From positions 1,511,304-1,575,303 of the forward strand of contig NZ_PGFF01000001.1 of the NCBI RefSeq assembly GCF_002797715.1: DNA of 64,000 nt, read 5' to 3'. Source of the stretch: Diaminobutyricimonas aerilata (lineage in GTDB: Bacteria > Actinomycetota > Actinomycetes > Actinomycetales > Microbacteriaceae). Made by a program: the position numbers and the translations under genes. Shown piece by piece: positions 1 to 8,311 of the stretch (position 1 is its first letter; each line of letters starts with the position of its first letter). The notes under the pieces are model-generated. The model was not told where the DNA came from and ran no database searches. It saw only the letters and a program-made list of their open reading frames with translations.

Positions 1-143
1 TGTCCGCGGATGGCGGCACGGGCGATGAGCGCCGCGAGCACGCCGGCGATGAGGATCGCCAGGAACGGGAAGACGGCGGTCGAGAGCACCCGCCAGCCGT
101 CTTCGGAGCCCAGCCAATCGAGGAAGTCGGTCCACCACTGCAT
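1..143 (-). CDS. N-terminal fragment of a membrane protein of unknown function, cut by the window edge
   Basis: Only the first 47 residues are inside the window. The protein starts MQWWTDFLDWLGSEDGW, followed by one hydrophobic segment at about residues 19-41 (rich in A, L, I, V) that looks like a signal anchor or first transmembrane helix. The start is the ATG at 143, because a TACGGT box lies exactly six bases upstream, which fits a leaderless transcript. The rest of the gene is beyond the left edge, so no function can be assigned. Confidence 0.6.
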   Translation of the reverse strand, partial: MQWWTDFLDWLGSEDGWRVLSTAVFPFLAILIAGVLAALIARAAIRG

Positions 144-149
144 GCCCGT

Positions 150-155
150 ACCGTA
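150..155 (-). promoter_or_regulatory. -10 box TACGGT of a probable leaderless promoter
   Basis: On the minus strand TACGGT is followed by six bases and then the ATG of the truncated membrane protein. That spacing would place the transcription start at the start codon. No Shine-Dalgarno sequence is present. Confidence 0.5.
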
Positions 156-232
156 CGACGCGGGCCGGGACGGCCGGGGATCGCGCGCCGGTACGGCGAA
201 GATTGCACTCACTGCAAGGAGTGCGGGGCGGG

Positions 233-472
233 TCAGAACCGGAAGCAGCTCACCGCATCCTCGAACCGCCAGAACTCGCCGACCGGCGAGAAGCGTCGCT
301 GGGTGGGCAGGTAGCGCTTCGCACGGAACCGGTCCCCGCCGGGTGTGCGTTCCGACTCCACATACCCCAGCACGTCTCCCGTCGAGCGGCAGATGCGCCA
401 CAGCCCGTCGTGGAGCTGGATGAGGGACAGGCCGGATCGGGTGACGGCGGTGTCCGCGAGGTCGAGTCGCAT
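233..472 (-). CDS. small conserved-looking protein, 79 aa, unknown function
   Basis: I do not recognise this family. The 79-residue product starts MRLDLADTAV and is rich in aromatic residues and short polar turns (LWRICRSTGDVLGYVE, then FSPVGEFWRFEDAV). This suggests a small soluble beta-rich domain; there is no signal peptide or membrane segment. The start is the ATG at 472, preceded on the minus strand by GAAGGGAGCACC, a good ribosome binding site. A longer upstream extension of the frame is arginine-rich low-complexity sequence typical of antisense GC-rich DNA and was rejected. It sits alone between the truncated membrane gene and the aldo/keto reductase. Confidence 0.65.
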   Translation of the reverse strand: MRLDLADTAVTRSGLSLIQLHDGLWRICRSTGDVLGYVESERTPGGDRFRAKRYLPTQRRFSPVGEFWRFEDAVSCFRF

Positions 473-573
473 GGTGCTCCCTTCTCGTGACCGCCGGCCC
501 GGTCGGTTCGAGAGCAACCTATGCACCGCCACCGACATCCGGACGGGAGGCCGTCCGGATGCCGGTGGAGGGA

Positions 574-1578
574 TCAGCGCGTGCCGGTGCCGTCGACCGC
601 GAGCGGCTCGATCGCGGCGATCTCGTCGTCGCTGAGCGCGACGTTCTCGAGCGCGGCCACGTTGTTCTCGAGCTGCTTGACGCTGCTCGCCCCGATGAGG
701 GCGCTCGTCACCTGGGGGTGACGCAGCACCCACGCGATGGCGAGCTGGGCGAGCGTCTGACCGCGACCCTGCGCGATCTCGTTGAGCGCCCGGGCCCGGT
801 CCAGGTACTGCTCGTCGATGTTCTCCTCGGTGAGCCAGCGCCCTTCGGCGGCGCGGGAGTCCGACGGAACGCCGTTCAGGTAGCGGTCGGTGAGCAGCCC
901 CTGAGCCAGCGGCGAGAACACGATGCTGCCCGCGCCCACCTCGTCGAGCACGGGGAAGAGGCCGTTCTCGATGTGACGGTCGAACATGTTGTAGCGGGGC
1001 TGGTGGATCGTGAGGGGGATCTTGTGCTCCGCGAGGGCGGCCGCGGCGGCGCGCGTCTGCTCGGGGGAGTAGTTGGAGACGCCGACGTAGAGCGCCTTGC
1101 CCTGCTGCACGGCGCTCGCGAGCGCACCCATCGTCTCCTCGATGGGCGTCTCCGGGTCCGGACGGTGGTGGTAGAAGATGTCGACGTAGTCGAGCCCCAT
1201 GCGGTTGAGGCTCGCGTCGAGCGACGACAGCAGGTACTTGCGGGAGCCCCAGTCGCCGTAGGGGCCCTCGTGCATGTAGTAGCCCGCCTTCGTCGACACG
1301 ATGATCTCGTCGCGGTAGGGGCGGAAGTCGTCGGCGAAGACCCGGCCGAAGTTCGATTCGGCGGCTCCGGCCTCGGGACCGTAGTTGTTTGCGAGGTCGA
1401 AGTGGGTCACGCCCAAGTCGAACGCGCGGCGCAGGATGGCCCGCTGCGTCTCGAGGGGACGGTCCGTCCCGAAGTTGTTCCAGAGACCGAGCGAGACCTG
1501 GGGCAGTCGCAGCCCGCTGCGGCCCACCCTCGCGTACTCGATCCGGTCGTAACGGTCTGATGCGGCGTTGTACGGCAT
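574..1578 (-). CDS. aldo/keto reductase, L-glyceraldehyde 3-phosphate reductase (YghZ/Gpr) type
   Basis: 334 residues, full length for the YghZ/MgrA-like branch of the aldo/keto reductases. These are cytosolic NADPH-dependent enzymes that reduce reactive aldehydes such as L-glyceraldehyde 3-phosphate or methylglyoxal. The catalytic tetrad is visible: D61 and Y66 in HFDLANNYG, K97 in STKAGY, H137 in IFYHHRPD. The C-terminal cofactor-binding run ALIGASSVKQLENNV is also present. The TIM-barrel length and motif order match the family, so the class call is firm, but substrate choice is inferred from similarity only. A TAGGCT box six bases before the ATG supports this start. Confidence 0.9.
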   Translation of the reverse strand: MPYNAASDRYDRIEYARVGRSGLRLPQVSLGLWNNFGTDRPLETQRAILRRAFDLGVTHFDLANNYGPEAGAAESNFGRVFADDFRPYRDEIIVSTKAGYYMHEGPYGDWGSRKYLLSSLDASLNRMGLDYVDIFYHHRPDPETPIEETMGALASAVQQGKALYVGVSNYSPEQTRAAAAALAEHKIPLTIHQPRYNMFDRHIENGLFPVLDEVGAGSIVFSPLAQGLLTDRYLNGVPSDSRAAEGRWLTEENIDEQYLDRARALNEIAQGRGQTLAQLAIAWVLRHPQVTSALIGASSVKQLENNVAALENVALSDDEIAAIEPLAVDGTGTR

Positions 1579-1584
1579 GCGGTC

Positions 1585-1590
1585 AGCCTA
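1585..1590 (-). promoter_or_regulatory. -10 box TAGGCT, probable leaderless promoter of the aldo/keto reductase
   Basis: On the minus strand TAGGCT is followed by GACCGC and the ATG at 1578. This is the TANNNT-N6-start arrangement seen repeatedly in this window. Confidence 0.55.
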
Positions 1591-1667
1591 TTGCGGCACG
1601 GGAACAGCGGAGCGGGTATGCGGGTTGCACCCGGTGGATGTGGAGCCGGGTCCCACCCGGCGGGAAG

Positions 1668-1673
1668 TAGGTT
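1668..1673 (+). promoter_or_regulatory. -10 box TAGGTT, probable leaderless promoter of msrA
   Basis: TAGGTT is followed by CGGAAC and the ATG at 1680, giving the six-base spacing of a leaderless start. It is 78 bases from the divergent aldo/keto reductase -10 box. Confidence 0.55.
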
Positions 1674-1679
1674 CGGAAC

Positions 1680-2207
1680 ATGCAGACGTTCGTTGTCGCC
1701 GGTGGTTGTTTCTGGTGTCTGGATGCGGTGTACCGCACGCTCAAGGGCGTGTCGGATGTCGTGTCGGGCTACACGGGAGGCGCCACGGCGAACCCCAGTT
1801 ACGAGGCGGTGTGCACCGGTGCGACCGGTCACGCCGAGGCCGTCGCGGTCACCTTCGACGAGACGGTGATCCCCGTCGAGACGATCCTCGACGTGTTCTT
1901 CACCCTCCACGACCCGCGGCAGCTCAACCGCCAGGGGGCCGATGTCGGCACCCAGTACCGCTCGGCGATGTTCTACGCGGACGAGCAGCAGAAGGCGCTG
2001 TTCGAGGCCGCGCGCGACCGTGCGTCCGAGGTGTGGGACGGCGGGATCGTCACGCAGATCGAGCCGCTCGGCGAGTTCTACCGTGCCGAGGAGTACCACC
2101 AGGACTTCTTCGCGAAGAACCCGAACCAGGGCTACTGCCTCGCGGTCGCGCTGCCCAAGGTGAACAAGGTGCGCAAGTCGTACGCGCAGTACGTGCTCGC
2201 CTCCTGA
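1680..2207 (+). CDS. msrA: peptide-methionine (S)-S-oxide reductase MsrA
   Basis: 175 residues. MsrA reduces the S epimer of methionine sulfoxide in proteins, repairing oxidative damage in the cytosol using thioredoxin. The signature GCFWCLD places the nucleophilic cysteine at residue 10, with a second cysteine at 13. GYTGG, the acidic pair in RAEEYHQDF and a candidate resolving cysteine at 153 in NQGYC are all present. Length and motif order are normal. The gene is divergent from the aldo/keto reductase, so two stress or detoxification enzymes share a 101-bp intergenic region. Confidence 0.96.
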   Translation: MQTFVVAGGCFWCLDAVYRTLKGVSDVVSGYTGGATANPSYEAVCTGATGHAEAVAVTFDETVIPVETILDVFFTLHDPRQLNRQGADVGTQYRSAMFYADEQQKALFEAARDRASEVWDGGIVTQIEPLGEFYRAEEYHQDFFAKNPNQGYCLAVALPKVNKVRKSYAQYVLAS

Positions 2208-2277
2208 CGGTCCGCTGCGGATCCCGGCCGTCGCTTGACGGCGAGCGTACGGTGAGCAATCGGAAAGGAGTGGTGCG

Positions 2278-2496
2278 ATGAACGACACGACCACGACTAC
2301 GAAGAACGGCACCTGGGTGGCCTTCGGCGACGCCGGTGCGGTGGGTTCCATCCACCGTATGGAGGACGGGTACCTCGTCCGCCTGCTCGGCGATGAGCAG
2401 GTGAGACCGGTCTACCCGTCGCTCGAGGTGGCGAAGAGCGCGCTCGTCGCGGCCCTGCCCTCCGGGAGCGGCCGCCCGGAGTTCCGCGAACACTGA
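2278..2496 (+). CDS. small protein, 72 aa, unknown function
   Basis: A 72-residue soluble protein starting MNDTTTTTKNGTWVAFGD. The Thr-rich start leads into a compact domain (GSIHRMEDGYLVRLLGDE, then YPSLEVAKSALVAAL). No signal peptide, cysteine cluster or membrane helix is visible and I do not recognise the family. The start is well supported by GGAAAGGAG ending eight bases before the ATG. A strong hairpin follows, so it is probably transcribed alone or from a promoter in the gap after msrA. Confidence 0.75.
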   Translation: MNDTTTTTKNGTWVAFGDAGAVGSIHRMEDGYLVRLLGDEQVRPVYPSLEVAKSALVAALPSGSGRPEFREH

Positions 2497-2541
2497 TCCG
2501 CTCCGGCGCTCGACGCCGGCGCGACTCCTCACCAGCGACAC

Positions 2542-2582
2542 CGACGCCGGTCGTCCCCACATTCCGGGGGCGACCGGCGTCG
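2542..2582 (+). terminator. intrinsic-type terminator hairpin after the 72-aa gene
   Basis: CGACGCCGGTCGTCCCC pairs with GGGGGCGACCGGCGTCG across a seven-base loop, a stem of about 17 bp with one wobble. It lies 45 bases after the stop codon. As usual in high-GC actinobacteria there is no long U tract. Confidence 0.7.
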
Positions 2583-2614
2583 TCGTGTGTGCGGCCGGCG
2601 CAGGCTGGAGGTAG

Positions 2615-2658
2615 GGATCCGGGGCGGATCGCCCCGGCACGAGCCCCGCCCCGGATCC
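2615..2658 (+). promoter_or_regulatory. perfect 13-bp inverted repeat in the leader of the SSB-like gene
   Basis: GGATCCGGGGCGG and CCGCCCCGGATCC are exact complements separated by 18 bases. The dyad ends 24 bases before the ATG of the SSB-like gene, leaving the ribosome binding site free. It could be an mRNA hairpin or a protein operator; the sequence alone does not decide. Confidence 0.5.
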
Positions 2659-2682
2659 GTCCGCATCGACGAAGGAGGAACC

Positions 2683-3141
2683 ATGTCCGACACCATCACG
2701 CTCACCGGCGTCGTGGGCACCGAGCCGAATCAGGTGGTCGCGAGCGGGAGTCTGGGCATCACGAGCTTCCGGCTCGCCTCGACCCACCGCTACTTCGACC
2801 GGCGCGAGCAGAAATGGGTCGACGGCGACACGAACTGGTACACCGTGAGCGCGTTCCGCCAACTCGGCGACAACGTGCGCTCCTCCGTGCACAAGGGGCA
2901 GCGCGTCATCGTGCGGGGCCGGCTCAAGGTGCGCACGTGGGAGAAGAACGACCGCAGCGGCGTCACCGTCGACATCGAGGCGGATGCGGTCGGTCACGAT
3001 CTCAACTGGGGCGCCGGTTCGTGGTCGCGCACGCTTCACGCGGTGTCGGCCAGCGAGCCGCCGGCATCCGACGCGGAGGCGTGGGCGCGGCCGGGAGCGG
3101 ACGACGAGAGCGTGTCCGTGCTCGAGCCGACGCCGTTCTGA
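2683..3141 (+). CDS. ssb: single-stranded DNA-binding protein (SSB paralogue)
   Basis: 152 residues. Residues 1-105 form a typical bacterial SSB OB fold (start MSDTITLTGVVG, then STHRYFDR, TNWYTVSAFRQLGDNV, KGQRVIVRGRLKVRTWE). SSB coats exposed single-stranded DNA during replication, recombination and repair. The C-terminal tail is short and ends SVLEPTPF, lacking the usual acidic DDDIPF-like tip although it keeps a terminal proline-phenylalanine. It is also far from rpsF/rpsR/rplI, where the housekeeping actinobacterial ssb usually sits. I therefore infer a second SSB. The ATG is chosen because GAAGGAGGAA precedes it. Confidence 0.88.
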   Translation: MSDTITLTGVVGTEPNQVVASGSLGITSFRLASTHRYFDRREQKWVDGDTNWYTVSAFRQLGDNVRSSVHKGQRVIVRGRLKVRTWEKNDRSGVTVDIEADAVGHDLNWGAGSWSRTLHAVSASEPPASDAEAWARPGADDESVSVLEPTPF

Positions 3142-3193
3142 CCGTCGGCGCGCGGCGCCGCCCGCCTGCGACGGTCGCCGCGTCCGGCCGCCC

Positions 3194-3199
3194 TAGACT
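3194..3199 (+). promoter_or_regulatory. -10 box TAGACT, probable leaderless promoter of the lipoprotein gene
   Basis: TAGACT is followed by CGAGGC and the GTG at 3206, the exact six-base spacing of the local leaderless pattern. Confidence 0.55.
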
Positions 3200-3205
3200 C
3201 GAGGC

Positions 3206-3697
3206 GTGAAGCGACCCCTCGAGGCCCCCGCGCGTCGACCGGCCCTCATCGGCACCGTGGTGCTCGCGCTCGGCGCCCTGCTCGCGATCGCGGGCTGCAC
3301 GGGCGGTCCGGCGCCGGCGCCGGAACCGAGCAGCAGTTCTCCATCGCCGAGCGGAACGCCCGCCCCCGATCCGGTCTTCGACCCGGTCGGCGGCGCTGAG
3401 CAGAACCTCGACTACTTCGACTTCGTCAACGAGCGCCTGCTCGGTCAGAACGGCGACCCCGACGGGCGCACGCTGATCGAGAACCTCGTCACGGCCGGAT
3501 TCGACAAGGCCGCGATGGAGGTCACTCCCGATCGCACGGCCGTCGACCTCGATGCCGACAATGTGCAGTTCGCCGTGCGTTTCGCGGACGGGTGCCTTGT
3601 CGGGCAGGTCGGCAACACGGGCTACGTGAGCGCGGTCGCGCCGATCCTCGGCACCGGCAAGTGCCTCGTCGGCGCCACCCGGCCCATCGACTGGTAG
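3206..3697 (+). CDS. secreted lipoprotein, DUF6993-like
   Basis: 163 residues with a GTG start. A basic N-terminus (MKRPLEAPARR) leads into a hydrophobic stretch and a lipobox LAIAGC with C31 as lipidation site, then a Ser/Pro/Ala-rich linker (about 35-60). The conserved-looking domain at about 65-163 resembles the DUF6993 domain found in Microbacteriaceae-type lipoproteins; this assignment is from memory. It contains two cysteines (in FADGCLVGQV and GTGKCLVGA) that could form a disulfide. The protein should be anchored outside the cytoplasmic membrane. Its function is unknown. Confidence 0.8.
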   Translation: MKRPLEAPARRPALIGTVVLALGALLAIAGCTGGPAPAPEPSSSSPSPSGTPAPDPVFDPVGGAEQNLDYFDFVNERLLGQNGDPDGRTLIENLVTAGFDKAAMEVTPDRTAVDLDADNVQFAVRFADGCLVGQVGNTGYVSAVAPILGTGKCLVGATRPIDW

Positions 3698-3760
3698 ACC
3701 TCCCCGCCCGGCCGGGAGGGGTGGCGCGTCGCGTCGTCGGGGCGCCCATCTCGTCATCCC

Positions 3761-3766
3761 TAGACT
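3761..3766 (+). promoter_or_regulatory. -10 box TAGACT, probable leaderless promoter of ettA
   Basis: TAGACT is followed by GGACGC and the ATG at 3773. No ribosome binding site lies upstream of the ATG, which fits leaderless translation. Confidence 0.6.
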
Positions 3767-3772
3767 GGACGC

Positions 3773-5455
<1,683 letters not shown>

Positions 5456-5465
5456 CGGACGCGGC

Positions 5466-5948
5466 ATGACGCGACTGCACGTCCCCATCCGTCTGCGCTG
5501 GAGCGACCTCGACGCCTACGGGCACGTCAACAACGCCGAGATGCTGCGTCTGCTCGAAGAGGCCCGCATCCAGGCGTTCTGGGAGACCGACGAGGTGAGC
5601 GCGGAACACGCGATCGGCGGGTCCACCGCCGTGCTCGACGGCCGGCCGGGCGCCGACACGTTGACCCTCATCGCCCGCCAGGAGATCGAGTACCTCGCGC
5701 CCGTGCCGTACCTGCGTCAGCCGCTCGACGTGCAGATGTGGCTCGGACGTCTCGGCGGCGCGAGCCTCGAGGTCTGCTACGAGGTCTTTTCGCCGGTCGG
5801 CGCTGAACCGCGCACGGCCTACGCCCGCGCGGCCACGACGATCGTGCTCGTCGACGCCGCGAGCGAGCGGCCGCGGCGGATCAACGACCGGGAACGCGCG
5901 GCGTGGACGCCGTTCCTCGACGACCCGATCGTCTTCACCAAGCGGTGA
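5466..5948 (+). CDS. acyl-CoA thioesterase, 4-hydroxybenzoyl-CoA thioesterase-like hotdog fold
   Basis: 160 residues with the single hotdog-domain signature WSDLDAYGHVNNAEML near the N-terminus; the acidic residues at 14-16 and H20 sit where this family places its catalytic Asp and helix start. Such cytosolic enzymes hydrolyse acyl-CoA thioesters, but the substrate cannot be read from sequence. It follows ettA by 10 bases and is probably cotranscribed. A strong hairpin follows the stop codon. The FabZ and PaaI subfamilies are less likely given the HVNN motif. Confidence 0.85.
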   Translation: MTRLHVPIRLRWSDLDAYGHVNNAEMLRLLEEARIQAFWETDEVSAEHAIGGSTAVLDGRPGADTLTLIARQEIEYLAPVPYLRQPLDVQMWLGRLGGASLEVCYEVFSPVGAEPRTAYARAATTIVLVDAASERPRRINDRERAAWTPFLDDPIVFTKR

Positions 5949-5949
5949 C

Positions 5950-5985
5950 CGTCGTCGCCCGCGCCGGAGGGCGCGGGCGACGACG
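5950..5985. terminator. bidirectional terminator hairpin between convergent genes
   Basis: CGTCGTCGCCCGCGCC is a perfect 16-bp complement of GGCGCGGGCGACGACG with a four-base loop. It lies between the stop codons of the thioesterase (5948, plus) and the DUF2231 gene (5991, minus), so it can end transcripts from both sides. Confidence 0.8.
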
Positions 5986-5990
5986 CCGGG

Positions 5991-6521
5991 TCAGCCTTCG
6001 AGCGGCTCGTCGGCGACCCCGCCCTCCCAGACGGCGCGGGAGCCGGACTCGCCGATCAGATAGACCTGCACGACCGAGCCTGCGGAGGCCACGAGCGCGA
6101 GCGCGGCGAGCGCGACCGTGATCGCGGTTCCGGCCGGACGGCGGCGCAGCTCCCGGGAGTTTGGCCTCTCCGCACCGGGCTCGGTGCCGCGCTGCCGGCG
6201 GCGTTCGAGCAGGTCGCGCACCCAGAGGGCGACGGCGATCACGAACACGGCGATCGACCACGGCAGCAGGTTGCGGCCGATGCTCGCGTGCTCGCCGATG
6301 AGCGGCGCCTGCGGCACCCGGGCGATGAGCCACTGTCCTGCGGCGACCGTGATGGGCACGAGCACGAGGGCGACCAGCGCCGTCAACGGGGTGAGGAAGC
6401 CGAGGCGCCGACGGGCGGCGGGCCACACCGCCGACACCGAGACGAGCAGGGCGGCGAGGGGCACGAAGATGACCGTCGCGTGGACGACGAGCGGGTGCAG
6501 GGGCAGGCCGTTGATCTCCAT
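5991..6521 (-). CDS. DUF2231 membrane protein, partner of the Rieske lipoprotein
   Basis: 176 residues starting MEINGLPLHPLVVHATVIFV, the typical DUF2231 opening with HP and VHA motifs, whose histidines may be redox or metal related. Hydrophobicity gives about four transmembrane helices (about 10-30, 38-60, 78-98, 126-150). DUF2231 proteins often accompany Rieske or other periplasmic redox proteins, but their role is not settled. The start ATG shares its A with the TGA of the upstream Rieske gene (TGATG), so the two are translationally coupled and should act together. I infer a membrane redox module under the neighbouring ECF sigma factor. Confidence 0.85.
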   Translation of the reverse strand: MEINGLPLHPLVVHATVIFVPLAALLVSVSAVWPAARRRLGFLTPLTALVALVLVPITVAAGQWLIARVPQAPLIGEHASIGRNLLPWSIAVFVIAVALWVRDLLERRRQRGTEPGAERPNSRELRRRPAGTAITVALAALALVASAGSVVQVYLIGESGSRAVWEGGVADEPLEG

Positions 6522-6994
6522 CAGGCCGACACCAGCACATCGTCGCCCTCGACCGTGACGGTGAGGGAGGGGAGCGGCTCGAGGGCGGGTCCCTCGAGAG
6601 GTTCGCCGTTCGCCGGATCGAACCGCGAGTTGTGGCACGGGCAGTCGAACGACGTCTCGGCGGGCTCGACCTTGCACCCCTGGTGCGTGCAGATGGCGCT
6701 GAACGCGACCACCGCTCCCACGGTCGGCTGGGCGAGCAGGATGGGCTGGCCGTCGAGCTCCGCGGCGGCCGTCCCGCCGACCGGCACGTCCGCGAGCGAC
6801 GCGACCCGGGTCGGTTCGCTCGGGGCCGCGGCGCCGCCCGACCCCTCCCCGGCGCCCGCTCCTCCAGAGCCGGAGTCGGATGGTGCCGCGCACCCCGCGA
6901 GGAGGAGACCCCCGGCGCCCACGGCGGTGCCGCCGAGGGTGAGCGCCGTCCGGCGGCTGATGACGGATGTGGTGGTGCGCTGCGGTGCGGTCAC
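6521..6994 (-). CDS. Rieske [2Fe-2S] lipoprotein with Tat signal
   Basis: 157 residues. The N-terminus has a twin-arginine motif (SRRTALTLG, R14-R15), a hydrophobic segment and a lipobox LLLAGC with C35, so it should be exported folded by Tat and lipid-anchored. A Gly/Ser/Ala linker follows (36-62). The Rieske domain has both ligand boxes: CTHQGC (ligands C102, H104) and CPCHNS (ligands C118, H121), with C107-C120 as the expected disulfide. The GTG at 6994 is chosen because GGAG lies about seven bases upstream and it puts the Tat motif at the N-terminus; an upstream ATG would add about 35 residues before it. It is divergent from the ECF sigma gene. Confidence 0.9.
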   Translation of the reverse strand: MTAPQRTTTSVISRRTALTLGGTAVGAGGLLLAGCAAPSDSGSGGAGAGEGSGGAAAPSEPTRVASLADVPVGGTAAAELDGQPILLAQPTVGAVVAFSAICTHQGCKVEPAETSFDCPCHNSRFDPANGEPLEGPALEPLPSLTVTVEGDDVLVSA

Positions 6995-7034
6995 GTGGAT
7001 CTCCGATCGTTGGGCGACGGGCGTCGAAGATGAC

Positions 7035-7059
7035 ACGAGAAGTGGGGGCGGGGGGTTCA
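7035..7059 (-). promoter_or_regulatory. predicted ECF sigma promoter (TGAAC-N17-CGT) for the Rieske/DUF2231 operon
   Basis: On the minus strand TGAAC (7059-7055) and CGT (7037-7035) are separated by exactly 17 bases, the AAC/CGT pattern typical of ECF sigma factors. The same motif and spacing occur facing the sigma gene 10 bases away. Confidence 0.6.
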
Positions 7060-7068
7060 GCGTCGCCG

Positions 7069-7093
7069 TGAACTTTTCCCGTTCCGGCGACGT
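7069..7093 (+). promoter_or_regulatory. predicted autoregulatory ECF promoter (TGAAC-N17-CGT) of the sigma gene
   Basis: TGAAC at 7069-7073 and CGT at 7091-7093 are 17 bases apart. The distance to the sigma start codon allows a leader of about 10-20 bases containing GGGAG. Confidence 0.6.
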
Positions 7094-7114
7094 AGTCCCC
7101 ATGATGGGAGAGTG

Positions 7115-7621
7115 ATGACCGAGGGACGACCGGAGCTGCTGAAGGCGCTCCACGACGAGCACGCGCCGGCGCTCTGGCGCTACGTCGTGTCCCTCACTCG
7201 CGACCACGCCCTCTCCGAAGACGTCGTGCAGGAGACCCTCATCCGCGCCTGGCGCACGCCCCGCGTGCTCGAGGAGCCCGCCGGCGCCCGGTCGTGGCTC
7301 TTCACCGTGGCCCGCAACCTCGTCGTCGACCACTGGCGCAGCGCGCGCTCCCGCCACGAACTGCCCACCGACGAGCTGCCCGAGCGGGTGCAGAGCGACC
7401 AGGTCGACGCCGCGCTGGACTCATGGGCCATCGCGGACGCGCTCCTGGCCATCACCCCGGAGCACCGGGCCGTCGTCGTGCTCGCCCACTACGGAGGACA
7501 CACGGTCGCCGACATCGCCGAGCGGCTGGGTGTTCCTCCCGGAACGGTCAAGTCGCGGCTCCACTACGGCCTGCGCGCCCTGCGTCTGGCCCTGCAGGAG
7601 CGGGGGGTGACCCGACCGTGA
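7115..7621 (+). CDS. ECF-type RNA polymerase sigma factor
   Basis: 168 residues. Region 2 is visible as LSEDVVQETLIRAWR with the following ARSWLFTVARNLVVDHWRS. Region 4 is TVADIAERLGVPPGTVKSRLHYGLRAL, a helix-turn-helix for the -35 element. The lack of regions 1 and 3 is typical of ECF factors. The stop overlaps the start of the anti-sigma gene by four bases (GTGA). Start choice is uncertain: GGGAG is four bases before this ATG, and a GTG three bases upstream is possible. The divergent ECF-like promoters suggest it activates itself and the Rieske/DUF2231 pair. Confidence 0.92.
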   Translation: MTEGRPELLKALHDEHAPALWRYVVSLTRDHALSEDVVQETLIRAWRTPRVLEEPAGARSWLFTVARNLVVDHWRSARSRHELPTDELPERVQSDQVDAALDSWAIADALLAITPEHRAVVVLAHYGGHTVADIAERLGVPPGTVKSRLHYGLRALRLALQERGVTRP

Positions 7622-8289
7622 GCACCGATCCGTACCGCGAGTGGGACGCCGCCTATCTCCTCGGTGCCTTGAGCCCCGCCGAGCGCCGCGAGTTCGAGGA
7701 GCACCTCGCGACGTGCCCCGCATGCGCCGAGGCGATCGCCGAACTCGCCGGAGTGCCGGGCACGCTGCGCGGGCTCGACGCCGAGACGGCCCGCGCGCTC
7801 GACGAGCACCCGGTTCCGGACACCCTGCTGCCTCGGATGCTCAGAGTCGCGGCCCGTCGCCGCCGCCGCGTGATCGGCGCCGTCGTCGGGGCGGTCGCTG
7901 CCGCAGCTGCGGTCGTCGCTCTCGTCGTGCCCCTCGTGCTCGGCGGTGGGGTCGAGCGGCGCGAACTGACCCTCGAGCCCGTCGTTCCCGGACCGCTCAG
8001 CGCGGAGGTCACGCTCGTCTCGCACGACTGGGGCACCCGGCTCGACACCCACTGCAACTACGAGATCCGTCCGGAACGCCCCGGATACGCACCCGACGAC
8101 GACGCCGTCGCCTACGCGATGTGGATCACCGGTCGGGATGGCAGCAGCGAGGAGGTCGCGACATGGACCGCGGCGCCCGGCACCTCCGCGACGCCGAGTG
8201 CGACGACCCGGCTGTCTCCGTCCGAGATCGCGGTGGTCGACATCCGCGCCGTCGATTCGGGGGACGTGCTGCTGCGGGCACGCCCCTGA
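7618..8289 (+). CDS. membrane anti-sigma factor with zinc-binding ZAS domain
   Basis: 223 residues with a GTG start overlapping the sigma stop (GTGA). The cytosolic N-terminus carries H29-x3-C33-x2-C36 (EEHLATCPAC), the zinc-binding anti-sigma signature, which should hold the ECF factor inactive. A basic run RRRRR at about 80-85 precedes one transmembrane helix (about 86-110). The C-terminal 110 residues are extracytoplasmic and resemble an RskA-type sensor domain, suggesting release of sigma by regulated proteolysis. The gene order sigma then anti-sigma is standard. The signal cannot be read from sequence. Confidence 0.88.
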   Translation: MSTDPYREWDAAYLLGALSPAERREFEEHLATCPACAEAIAELAGVPGTLRGLDAETARALDEHPVPDTLLPRMLRVAARRRRRVIGAVVGAVAAAAAVVALVVPLVLGGGVERRELTLEPVVPGPLSAEVTLVSHDWGTRLDTHCNYEIRPERPGYAPDDDAVAYAMWITGRDGSSEEVATWTAAPGTSATPSATTRLSPSEIAVVDIRAVDSGDVLLRARP

Positions 8290-8311
8290 GCCCGCGCTGC
8301 GCCTGAGCGCC

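Noticed and set aside
3698-3760. Terminator between the lipoprotein gene and ettA
   Set aside because: Only a six-base stem (CCTCCC/GGGAGG) with a nine-base loop is present, too weak to claim.
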